Assembly (NCBI GenBank): GCA_015847255.1
Contig: JADLZK010012224.1
Coordinates: forward strand, 1-64,000
DNA: 64,000 bases
From: Hyparrhenia diplandra
Taxonomy: Eukaryota > Streptophyta > Magnoliopsida > Poales > Poaceae
Reading direction: 5' to 3'
The notes under the pieces are model-generated. The model was not told the DNA's origin, ran no database searches, and saw nothing but the letters and a program-made list of their open reading frames with translations. Each line of letters begins with the position of its first letter. Position 1 is the first letter of the stretch. Shown here one piece after another: positions 33,811-45,625 of the stretch. The translations under genes were made by a program, and so were the position numbers.

Positions 33811-36800
33811 TCATGTGAAAAATGTGACAACGTCTCTCGTATATCCCCTAACTATTAACATGCGTGGGACATTCTCTACAAGCAAATCCATGTACTCCAT
33901 GTAGAAATATGATGGATGATTTAATGGTGGTGGTGGAAGGCTCACAAGAACTACAGCTGCCATTCTGGAGTACCTGAGTATCGTGGAGTTCAACTTCAAC
34001 ATTGTGTAAAGGAATTTATCAACCTTCTGTTCATTGACAACAACTTGCCTCCCATTCTCCATTAGTGGCTGCCTTTCTCTTTGAGCAGTTTCCTTCATCT
34101 CGTCGAGGTATGTTCTGATCCTTTGCTGTGCACTTGTGTAAGCCTCATGGGAGTTATCCTGCTGAGCACCACTACTGCTGCTCTCCATGTGTGATTCCCA
34201 TGATTTCATAGTGACAACAATGACCTCAGCTTGCATCCTAAGATCATACAAGAACTTTTTGACATCAGCCTTCAGCTCCTCTGCGTCGGTATCCTCTTCA
34301 GATATGCAGAAGACTTGGATCTTACAGCTCTCAAAACTCTCCTTTGTCAGCAGAAGCTGAGACAGAAGAAGCATCAATCCTCCATCTCTTACAATCCAGT
34401 AGAGGTCAATAGTCCCATACTGTCGCTGGTACTCATTAGGCCACTCATCGAGTCCCTTCACAATGACTACTGCCTTGTTAGCAATAATGCAATCATTTAT
34501 TATGCTGACAAATGTTGACGGTATCTGTGTCAAATTCTCACGCCGCCAGATCTCAGGGTACCGCATCACAACAATGTTTGGCTTCAAGTTTCCTAGGCCC
34601 ATTGTCTGCACAATGCTACGGAAGCCATCAGACATAGTAGGAGCTACAATGATCTCTGCAACACCCTCACAGCGTTTGTAGTCAATGTAAGCATCCAGTT
34701 GGCGGCAGGCAGTCTTTGCATCCTCAGCTAGTTCATGGTAATCACCATCAATTATCGAGACAAAAATGGACATACCACGGCCCTTCTTCTTCATACAATT
34801 AGCGAAGTCTGCAAGTTTTGGATGACAAGGAACATTTTCTGGAAGTTTACCCCATGGACGGCAGAATATCAGAGGAATGGGGTACCAATTCTTAGGATGC
34901 ACTTGGTTTGCTGCAGAAATGACCGAAAGTTACATAATTGTAAAGTATGATTATGTATTTGCAAAGCAGATAGTCAGTCGTACCTCCAAGTGATCTGAGA
35001 CTCCGGAGTGCCAATTGAAAGTATGCACTCTTGAACCCATCTCCCCAGTCTCCAGCCTTCCCTTTTATGCTCACATAGTAATAGATGAGGCTTGCAAGGG
35101 CAAGGGAGACAACAGTGAAAGACCAGGAGATCAGAAACATAATCACTGAAATTGATACAAAGGTTCATGTCAGCACTTATAATGATAAATGCATTTTTGG
35201 CTGTTCCACTTAGATATTTGCTATTGTAAAACATGATAAATAATACTCAAGTATAGGTGAAGTTAAGGTGGTTAGATTAAAAAACAATTGAAGTGGACAA
35301 AGTCTAAAACCAAGAACCTAACTCAAGTATCAATTGTTCATGCTGAACATCATGATAAACAAAAATAAAATGGTAAAAGTGTTAAGAACCATACCAACAC
35401 AGAACAATGCACCAACAAGTGAAAGGCTCCAATGGTGAAATTTCCATCTAGGGCGCCAGCTAGGAGCATCAAGGAGATCAAGCAGAAAGCATGACAGGTT
35501 CACGCTGGCATAGCACAGAAGGAAAAACATTGTGATAGTGGGTGTAATCAAATCCAAGTTTCCAATAACAACACAGCAAATACAGATGAAAGCCGTGAAT
35601 AAAGTGGCGCATGCGGTTCAGATCCCTCAGAAACTTTGAAGTAATTAAGAACAGGAAGAATGTCATCATTTGCAATTGCTGCAAGCAACCTTGGAGCCCC
35701 AGTTAAACTCTGCAGTGCTGCACCTAAGGTGGACAGAATAATACCAATGTAAATCACTGCAGGAGCAGGCCAAGCCACTGTAGCAGTAAGAAGCCTGCAA
35801 GTGGTTAAGGATATTTATGAGATAACCGCACAAGCAAGAAGACACTGTAACAGCTGGCGTAAGCCTTAGAATGTTGTTCTAAGACAATAACCGATAAGGT
35901 AAAAATAAATCAAATACTTAGTTAAGGTTATACAAAGCAACACAGTATTTTTAGCCATTAAGACTATCTGCCACAATAACATAGACATCAATCTTATAAA
36001 GTAGATTAGTAAGAGACCATCTGCTGGCATTTATTCATAGTAGATCCAGATGCAAAATGGTAATTGCAGAGCATTCTGATTGTAAAATCATGGAGTACAT
36101 ATCCTAAAACAGGATCTATATAACAGTAAACAATCATAACAGTAACCAACAATTAGCTAACAAAGAAATAGTTTGTGTCCACTTCATAGACAACCAGAAG
36201 CAAGTGATGGATGCAAGAACATGAATCATTTTCTCTACTGTTAGGAAACTTGAAAACAACGTGACAATAATATGCCTTTGACCATAAAATCATGTTGACC
36301 TTTAGCCATAAAATCATGTCGGCTTGAACTTGATGAAAGAACTAGTACATATGCTCTAATGGTGTCATGAACTATAAAGCTAGATTTATTAAGCCCTTAA
36401 GACAATTATCAGCAATTGGCACAAGAACTTGTATGCAGTACTAAAAGGCAGATACCTATCAGTTAGAAGCTCCTCCCGTGTGGCCAAGGCTCCAAATAGA
36501 AGCACAGAGAACAGGTACATAGCAGTTGTTGTAAGAGTTGCAGATAATGTGCCAACTGGTATTGAACGCTGTGTATCTTTCAGTGAAGCAGATCGGTTTG
36601 AGCCAGCCATAATTCCAGTGACTGCTGGGAAGAAGAGACCTACCAAAGCACTGAAAGATTGATACAAAAAATAAAAAATTGTTAGCACAATACAGTTTCA
36701 CATACATAAGGTAAAATGCCGTGCATTTAAAAATGCAGCAAAAGAGTCATATCCCTAATAGCTTGAAATCTCTAAACCTTGTCACAGTTAATCTAGTTCC

Positions 36801-39800
36801 AACAGGCTTTGGACATAGGGCAGATGGAATTCACTAAACAAGTGGATATGAACAGGGTGAGCTTTTTTCTGGTAATAAACCATCATGCCATTCTGTTTAA
36901 ACTATAAATTTTTCTAGTTCTGAGAAATTAGTGTTAATTTTGATGGCCCATGGTTCCTAAAAATGTGCCACCAGGCCCTGTGGTTACCAGAAACAGGACA
37001 AACCAGGTCAGCATGTACCATGTGATAAATCACAAAAGAATTTGGGATCTCAAATGATTGCATCAATTACAGAGATAATTCAGAACTTCATAAACTTTTT
37101 GAGTCTAACAAGTTTGCATAACACACTGCAATAGGTGTTTATAAAGGAAATAAAAACTTTTTTGCAATAGGTGTTTAGAAAAACACATGTCCCAGCCATT
37201 ATAAACCTTTGCAGGAAATCACCTAATATGGGATCTTTTTTGAACTCAAGATGACTATTTTCTAGGAACAGGACACTGTTACAAACCAACCACCTTCACA
37301 TCCAACACCATGATGGCACAGTACTGTGTCCACAGTGTGCTTAAGAATGCTGGTTGTAGCTCTTCACAACCAAAACCAAGCTATGCAACAGGAAAATGGT
37401 ACAAAGGCACCGAGGTGTGCATAGGATAATTGAATAGCAAAGGAATCTCTCTGCATAGGCAGTAAACCAGGGGGTGGGTGGCATATTTGGCCCTACTAAA
37501 GAAATGCGATCAACATGTTGGTTCCAAATGTTAAGCCTCTGTCTAAATTACAGCAACATTGAAGAAAAACGATTGGTGCCATTGGCAACATTGCTCAAAG
37601 TAAACCAAACTCTAGGAGAGCATGCTTAAGTTACTTCCATATTTTTATGGATAAAGAAGATTTTTTTCAATTTTGAAATAGGAAAAACTTACTTGAAATC
37701 CCAAAATATTGATCCACTTGGATCAGGAACGCCAGCATTGTTTGTCCGTTGATAATCTTCACCCCAATTATCTTTCAATGTGGTTATACTCAACCCAGTG
37801 ATTCCCTCTACATCAGTCAACAGTAAAATTCAGCACATGGAGATGACAACATAATCTGAAAGTCAAAAATCAGGGTACATACTTGGAGCATTATGCCTTG
37901 GTGCAATGAAGACGCCAAGATAGATGCACAGCAAGGAAAAACAGGACTGGTATTAAGAAAGCAGGTGCAACCTTGTTGATGATTTTGACACCACCAAACA
38001 CAATAAAACACAGCAGTATGGTCACAATAACACCATACACTTGAAGATCATGCAAACTGGGTGTAGATATAGTTGACGTGCCAGCAGTTTCTGTACCATT
38101 CACTAATGTATTATTGACAACTGTTACACTCTCTGCATTTTGAAACAGATACAGATTAGTCCACACAAAAATCAGAAACACGTACAAGTTAGTCCAATCA
38201 GAATCAGAATTAGAAGTTATGTAAAGCAACAAAAAAAAAACTTTCATCACTTCTTTTTATTTATCTCTTATCTATCAAACTAACTAGCTAACTTTGCTCA
38301 CTGTTGCATGTCATCAGTGATCGACAGAGAAGGGCTTGGTCATGACTGTGAAGTAGCCAGAAGGCTCTTTTGTGACTGCCATGACAGGTTGGCAGCCATC
38401 AATATATTTGCTTTCATGCATGCACCTAACAGAGAAATATGGTGCTAAATCATACATGATAATATATGCATGCATCTTTTTTATAAGTGTCTTTTCAAGT
38501 AACCCCTTCATTTCTTCCACAAGGAGTATCCTGTCTACACAACAATTAAGGTGCTTATAACATCAGGAATACAGGCGCCAGGAAATAAAAACATTACGAC
38601 CTTGTGCTAATGTCTTGAAAAGAAAATAGAATAGTGTATGAATTGTTAATGAAGACTAAATATAGGTCTATATGACCCAGCCCATGAGGCTTACAAGGAT
38701 CTCTCCTCTATATATATCCAACTCCACTTGAGGAGTGGTTATGCTCTCAGACATCACATGAATATCCAATAAATATGCTGAGAGAATGTAAAAGAGGCTA
38801 AACAAGAGAAAGTATCACTGAAACGGAAATGGTGTGACACCCAAGGGGCTGTGGCACACTCTATGTCAGCCATTGCATGTGATTACCCTCGTCAACTTTA
38901 ATGAAAGACAAGTTAATGGTATCAAAAGTATTTAAATCAGATGGAACTGGATGTATATCAGATTTCCATGTAGTAGCAGATGATGTAGTGTTGCAGATTG
39001 GTGTATACCTGGTCTTTTTTAGTATAACTTTGTATTCCAGATCACTTTGTGCTTTAATTAATGTATTACAAAGCTCGACTTTATGGTTTCCATATTATTG
39101 GGCCTTACTGAATTATATGTTCCTTATAGCCATCATGTTATCTATATATGGAACACAGGTACCCATGGTGTGCAACTAAAAATTATGGAACTATATCATG
39201 AGTAGTTCAACAGAGAAGAATGAATTCCATACAAAAAAACATAAACACATCATTTTGATTCACAACAGTTATACAAGTACATATTTCATTTTTTACTGGA
39301 CTGCCCAGCCGTCTGCTGCTGTTAGTGTCTGTTTGTGCAGTTTTTTCAGAATACAATCCACAGTGTGGATAAGCAGGGCACCAGCCCACCAGGGTGCCAA
39401 ATGCATCCTCATCACTGAAATTGCATGCCTGCCTTATATTTTTGCAACGAGGGCATATTAAATAACATATTGCATGATTACCATCTCATAAACTGCAATT
39501 TGTGTGAATGCATATGCTCAATATATCCAAAGTACTAAAGCACACGAACCACACTTGAAATAAACATAAGTAGGTCAAAATTCTATTCATAAACTAAACA
39601 TACTGATTCAGACCATTTGTAACTTACTTTGGAAAAGTCCAGCAGAAGGAACAGCGTCAAGAAAGGTTTCTACAGCCCCAAGCACATACCTGAAAATGGT
39701 CAAATAAGTTTCTAAGGTGCAGATGAGTGACACTAGAAAGGGTGCATTAACACCATAATAGCATTGTATCAAAAAAATGAAAATGACAACCTCAATTAGT

Positions 39801-42410
39801 GGCCGTAATGGTGCACACTTACATGGATCCAGCCACTGCATTCCCGAGGAAGAAGCATAATCTATACTAACTCCAACTTCAGGACCAAGCGCACGGCCTA
39901 TAAGATAATATGGCCCACCACCCTATAGGTCATTCAAAATGCAAAGTCAGTTTGTCGGCGTTAGTCTGTTTTGGTTGGACATTAGAACAACAAAATGAGA
40001 TCCGAAGCACAAATGGCGAAAAGCAAAGAAGACAATCAAAGGGTCAAACAAACCAGCCCTAAGAATTGTCAAATATTGTGCAAATATTTAACATATACCT
40101 TCATAGCTCCATTCGATTTGCAATGGCACTTAATGATATCGAGGTTAAAAATGTGCATGCCCCACAAAATGAAACTAACACAAGCGACTGCCATACACCT
40201 GCCATACCTACAATCCTACAGAAAGAAGGAAAAGTGTTGGTCAATGTTAGTGTCTATTCTCTAACAGTCAAGTTTATCTAAGAAATATTTGTTAGTTTTT
40301 TATCAGTAATTTATGAGGCAGTGAAGAGAGACAAGCATCACAGTGAAAAACCACTTATACATGATTAGGAGGATAAAAAAAGGAACTAATACTGTAATAA
40401 GTCAAATTTCAAGTACTGAAACCTATATACAGTTGCACTTCAATATTCTTTTATTTGGTTCTAATACAAGGGCAGCAATATCTGTATGATCAGCGGAGCA
40501 TTTCCAGAAAATAACAAGTAGAAACAATGTACTGAGGCCGTAACAAAAGTATATGTAATACCTTACCAGGTAAAAACGGATATAATAAATGATTCCCAAG
40601 ATATTCTGCAAGCATGGAACAAAGACACCCATCAAGGTGCCAAACTTAGGTCCAGTTTCCTGTCCAAGAAATAAAAGTGAACTCCTCAGTGATATAGGTA
40701 TATCATTTCTGCAATTTCATAAATCAAAATGGAATGGAGTCTGGTCACTAAAACCAACAAGAATGAATAAAGTTCAAACTTAAAAAACATTGATGATCAG
40801 ACAAGCATCAATGCATGAACCAAATGATAATCCAAAGATTCCAAACAACCTCAAATGAACAACCCAGCTATCTCTGCTTAAGTGAATATTCACATGCAGC
40901 AAACAAAATTGGGGTATTATAAAATGAGTCAATTTCTCATCCTAAACTTCACAAGACACAGAAATATACACCCAACATGCTTTAAGATTGCTATAATTGC
41001 TAATTCTTAATTTTTCATCTTTTCTAAAATCAGAGTGAGGAATTTTCAAACAGGCAGCAGAAAATGTTGAAATGGAAGAAAACCTTGGGGGCGCCCAATG
41101 GTAATTGCAACATCCTCGCCATCCCTAGGACTTGAAGGGGCCTGAATCTGCTCTCCTGTCATGCTGCTCAGGTTCAATCAGATGATGATGTCATGAAGTA
41201 GAATCAACAGTTCAAACGATCTTCAGGGTGCATATGCTAAACACTTGTAAAACTCAGCTTCATCATGATAAAAAAACATAAAGTTTTAGTCGAGTTAACA
41301 ACAGTAAGAAAATAGAATGATTGACCCTACCTCTTAAGGCCCAATATATTTACAAGAGAATCAAAACCAAAGAGCTCTAGCTTTGAATCCCCTTGAGATC
41401 CATTGGATGTATCATGATCATCAGGAGAACCTTCCGCATACTTGGATCAATAGTTAGATTAGCATCGGGCTTCAGGTTCCTATATATCAAACATAAAAGA
41501 GTGTGAGTCCCTACACCTAGCACCTTGGCAAACCTGTTTTCTACTAAATTCTCTTGTATATATGATTTTCAAAAGAAAAGGATTAAAAAAACAAATAATA
41601 AAATGTAAAGATCAAGTCCAGTGATAACCATTTCTTCAACGTTGTTCAAAGCAATCAAGGTTGAGGGTATATGCCATGTGGCAAGCCATACCATACACAA
41701 GAAGTACAATCGATACACAGACAAAACAGTATTCCCTTTCCAGCATCATAAACTGACGTGAAACAGCCTAGCCACAAAACTCAAATCTAGCCTATAATTG
41801 CTTCACCACCTGTTTTGTACTGAATTCAATAATGGTGGCATTGCAGTTGCAGGTGCTCCTAAAAAAAAAGAAAGAAAGATATCGTAGACTTGCTCCCGAT
41901 GCCCATAGTTTTAAATCAGAAGAAGCAACCCAAGGCCCAAAATAGTAGTTTCAGTGTTTCCTAGCATCCCATGGAAGTGAACCTAAAATCTTAACTTCTG
42001 ATACTTCCAATAAATTCAGTATGCTCAACAGTCCACAGCTACTCTGCAATTGCTCCCTTCAACACTCCCCATGTGCTAAACAATACATGTCCAAAACAAT
42101 GCATGCACACACTAATTTGAGCAAATATACTAGTGATCCACGCTGAAGTAACCTCTGAATTCAGTACGTATGCTAGCGCGTGACATAACAAATGGCTTGC
42201 GAAACCTGCAAAATGTGAATAAAGTCCGCATCACCTTGGCGGCTGGGGAGTCACGACAGCATCGATGGTGGCAGAGGAGGATCCCGGCTCCATGGAAGTC
42301 ATCTGGATCACGGCGCGGTCGCTCGACCCGACCGGCCGGTACCGCCGCCCATTGGGCGGCGCGGGCACCGGCAGTGCGTCGTCGGCCTCCTCGATTCCAC
42401 CGTTCTCCAT
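33811..42410 (-). CDS. CCC1: Cation-chloride cotransporter, seven small indels
   Basis: Close homologue of rice CCC1, a 12-helix transporter moving chloride with sodium and/or potassium in endomembranes. Exons: 42410-42235, 41479-41331, 41163-41084, 40659-40567, 40215-40099, 39922-39823, 39689-39628, 38132-37883, 37807-37693, 36650-36456, 35794-35395, 35145-34984 and 34910-33811, all GT/AG. Seen: N-terminal RRYRPVGSSDRAVIQM, LFGFDSLVNILGLKS, PCLQNILGIIYYIRF, GGGPYYLIGRALGPEVG, PAVTGIMAGSNRSASLKDTQ, SLTGAPRLLAAIANDDILP and a long cytosolic tail ending RGYTRDVVTFFT. Frame breaks: -1 at 41434, +1 at 41087-41091, +1 at 40572-40576, +2 near 40115, -1 near 39862, +1 at 37937-37941 and -1 near 35607. 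Correcting them gives 998 residues, about the family length. Exons 1, 7, 9, 10, 12 and 13 are clean. A 5'-UTR intron is likely at about 42595-42423. Confidence 0.95.
38316..38520 (-). other. Exon-like open frame inside cotransporter intron 7
   Basis: The minus strand reads CMHESKYIDGCQPVMAVTK and FTVMTKPFSVDH to a stop, preceded by a splice-acceptor-like TTTCTCTGTTAG. Composition looks protein-like, but I recognise no family. It is not part of the cotransporter. It may be a captured gene fragment in a transposon or chance. Confidence 0.25.
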
Positions 42411-42877
42411 CCCTCGCGGACGCTGCGGAACACGCCGAAACTGATCCCGGTGAGATCCAGTGTTCAGAGACACACAGCCGACTAAACCCGCACTGCCGGC
42501 GTTGGATCCAGATCCGCAGCGGCACGTGCTAGCGGGAGGAGCAGCGCTGGGAGCAGGAGTTAGGGAGCAGGGAGAGTTGTCCGGATGCTCCGCTTACCTG
42601 GAAGAGGGGGGGCAGGAGGCGATAGAGGTGTCGGTGGCGGAGGAGGAGACGCCGGCGGCGACGGTGGCGACGGCTGCGGAAGGTGGGCAACGGTCAGAGG
42701 TAGTAAAGATATGAAACTCGCTTTTTTTTTACTTCTTCTCTGTTTTTGCGCACTAGTCCCCTTCGAATGGAGAATTGCCGATTTTGGCCTAACTGCTTGC
42801 TTCCCCTCGAGGTTTGCCTGTTTTGACCTTCTAGAAATGTTTGTCACTGCATTTGGTGCCGTTTGGATATTGCGATA

Positions 42878-43115
42878 CTCCATCCGTCAAAAAAAAAAAA
42901 AAAAAAAAAAAATGTTGTTTTAGGTTTTTCATATATTATTTATTTAAAAAAGTTTTATAAATAGTATTTATTTTTTTTATGACTTATTTATCCTTAGATA
43001 TATTTAATACTCCTAATTTATTGATTTTGTTGACATAAATTTTTTTGAATAAGATAAAGCGAGTCAAATACGATGTCTCAAAGTAAAAAACGACGCTCTT
43101 TTGGGACGGAAGGAG
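42878..43115. mobile_element. Stowaway-like MITE upstream of the cotransporter
   Basis: The ends CTCCATCCGTC and GGGACGGAAGGAG are inverted, with TA on the left and TG on the right. A run of 25 A's near the left end is part of it. It sits about 280 bp beyond the presumed 5'-UTR intron donor. Confidence 0.68.
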
Positions 43116-44879
43116 TGCTCGAGTCCTCTAGGATAGTAACGCATAGCATAAAGTTATTTTTTCTATAAAAATATTTATTAGAAACTTATATACGTATATA
43201 TTTTTATGAAAGCATTTTTAGACAAATTTATTGATATTGTTTTCATATTTCAAAATTCAACGACTTAAAAGTTATTCATGATTTATATTCGTAATGTTTG
43301 ACCCAAACATTGTCAAAAATAACTTCTTTTTAGATATCTGAGGAGGGAGCATAGCAGTGGGATAGGGAAAGACAAATAAATGAATGGCTAAGGTTCAATG
43401 AGCATGAAGAATGGATGGCAAAGATATAACGACACTTACAATACATACTAACATAAGTCTATTTATTATTTTTTCTATTTATTGTAATTTGTTTATGTAA
43501 TAGTATATTTATGGAAAGAAAAAAGAAAAACCAAGATTCTAAGTCTTATTTAGACTTGAATCTATGGTAGATCTGCATTATAAGTGTACTGATATGATAT
43601 CCCCATCCCCATCCAAACAATTCCTTAAGAAATAATAAAAGTTGTTCATGCTCATTAATGTGAAAAACTAATCTCCAGCGAGAGTTATTTGGCTCAATAT
43701 TGCCTATTCAAAGATTATAGATGTCCTTTGAAATCCCTCCAAATACCCAAAAATCAAAAGAACATACGTGGCACTAGCAAATGTTTAAACATACCAATGA
43801 ACTTGAATGGTAAGTGACATCTTATATTTTTATTTTCTAATTCATGTTTTAAAATCCATATTTTGGATGTGTTAGTAATAATATACATTAGTTTGTGAAC
43901 GCTATGTTAATCGAGCACACAACATGCAAGATGCTCCTTGTAGCACCTATATGACAAAACAACCTTCCTAGCTTAAACCAGTTTGACCAATAAATGAATA
44001 TATACATTATGATTAAATACATGAAATAACTTATAATTTGGAGAAAAAAAAGTTTCTTTCCAATCAAATGACCTATGTGCTCGTATTTTTTCTGGATTTA
44101 TTCTAAAATTTACCAACGTTATGTTTTAAGTGGTAGCGACTTTCTCGTCGACTGACGGCGCTTGTGGTGACTTCGAAATCTCGGATTTGTCGACTCGATC
44201 GTTAGGTGCTCATATGGTAGTGTTTACGTACGTGTGTTGATATGGATGTGTGTGCGTGCGTGTGTGAACATCTGCATTATACTATGTAATTCTCAAAAAT
44301 AAAAAGACTCAACTCGTTAATCCTAACGGAAGAGGCTCTCAGAACTTTAGCAGTTTAGCCTGACTTTGATTAGAATGCAGGTTTAACTGCCAGGCAAATA
44401 ACTTATTGTGATTAGGCTCAACTAGCTTTTATTTTTCACTTTTCCTATGTATGTTGAAAGAAACCATCAACTCCATCTTACAACGTGTTAGTTGTGATTT
44501 ATGAGAACACACACCTTTAATTTGTCCTTGTCTTTCCATAGAAAAAAATTGTTAGTTGTGATTTGGGGTACAAATATGTAAATTTGTGCTAGCTAACACT
44601 TTGTATATGCGGCGGCTAATGACAGATCCCACCCTTGGATAATGATCTAAGAATTTAGCACGTTTGCAAGAAATGTTGGTTACTTTTTTAAAAGAGATAT
44701 AACAAGTCCCTTTATTTTTAGAAAAAGGTGAAAAGAGCCAAAGAATTGAAGTACATAAGTCTTTGTTAATAACTAGGAAACATATGTTATGGAAATCAGC
44801 TTCATGTGCCAACTATGACAATTACAATCAAGGCTATAGGATTCGGATCCAACATCCATGGAGATAAGTGATTTTTTTA
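43116..44879. other. AT-rich intergenic, LINE-like 3' fragment inside
   Basis: No gene recognised. About 44130-44308 (GTAGCGACTTTCTCGTC ... GTGTGCGTGCGTGTGTG ... AAAAATAAAAA) resembles the 3' end of a grass LINE or SINE in plus orientation. The remainder is AT-rich without structure I can name. Confidence 0.4.
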
Positions 44880-45103
44880 CTTAAACCCTCCGTGGGACAC
44901 AAATATTTTGGTCGTAATCAATTAGACTACGCCGCACGAAAGTCGCATCACGGGATAAGCCGGGATGATCGGCGAGCCGGACGGGCGGGCGCCCCTCACC
45001 TTGATCGAGCCCGAGCTCGACGGCGCTTCTCCGTCCCGGACGCGCTCCCCTAGAGACGAGCTCTTAGGGCACGAGCTCGAGCTCGCTCGGCGCCCATTCT
45101 CCG
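44880..45103 (+). mobile_element. Old LTR-type retroelement, left fragment
   Basis: GC-rich sequence with many GAGCTCG motifs that resumes at 62441 after removing the nested elements. The two parts join at the 5 bp target duplication CTCCG. I could not find its own left end. See the right fragment for the promoter-like part. Confidence 0.55.
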
Positions 45104-45592
45104 TGATAAGGCCAAGTGAAGCATGCAGAATTAGTCCTATATTGCGTGGCTTTCTGCTATTAATAATCATGGTTTCAGCATTCATATACTATATCATTGG
45201 AAAGATATGTGAGTCTAGTTTCCAATGCAACAAACCGTGCATCTTTTGGACTTCAAGCTAGGAGTTATGGCTATTTTAGTGAAGGCTGCACAGGCTGGTG
45301 GCTGCGCTGAGAATAAAGAAGACTCTTCGGTTTGTCCACTAAGATGACATTCCATTTACTTTTTATTTATGCTTATGTTTACACCCAACTAGGAGGGATG
45401 TTCTAGTATAAATAAACCATGTAATCTATCATTTGAGGGGAGTTGAATTGATATGATATGAGAATTGAGCATGGCTCTTCTTTGAGAAATCCGTAGAGAG
45501 TAATCTCGGTGCTAGTTGATCTTGTTGAGTGATCTCGAGTGATTCTAGTTTTATCCAAACCACATACCCTTCCACGCAGTCGATCCTTATCA
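45104..45592 (+). repeat. Left LTR of the gag-protease element
   Basis: It matches 61944-62435 almost base for base and carries the inverted tips TGATAAGG...CCTTATCA. The few differences are mostly single-base indels, suggesting a fairly young insertion. Confidence 0.9.
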
Positions 45593-45625
45593 TTTGGTAT
45601 CGAGCTTAAGGTTATGGCTGGTCGT

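Noticed and set aside
42170..42923. Plus-strand frames at the cotransporter 5' end.
   Set aside because: They are antisense to exon 1 and the GC-rich 5' UTR of the cotransporter.
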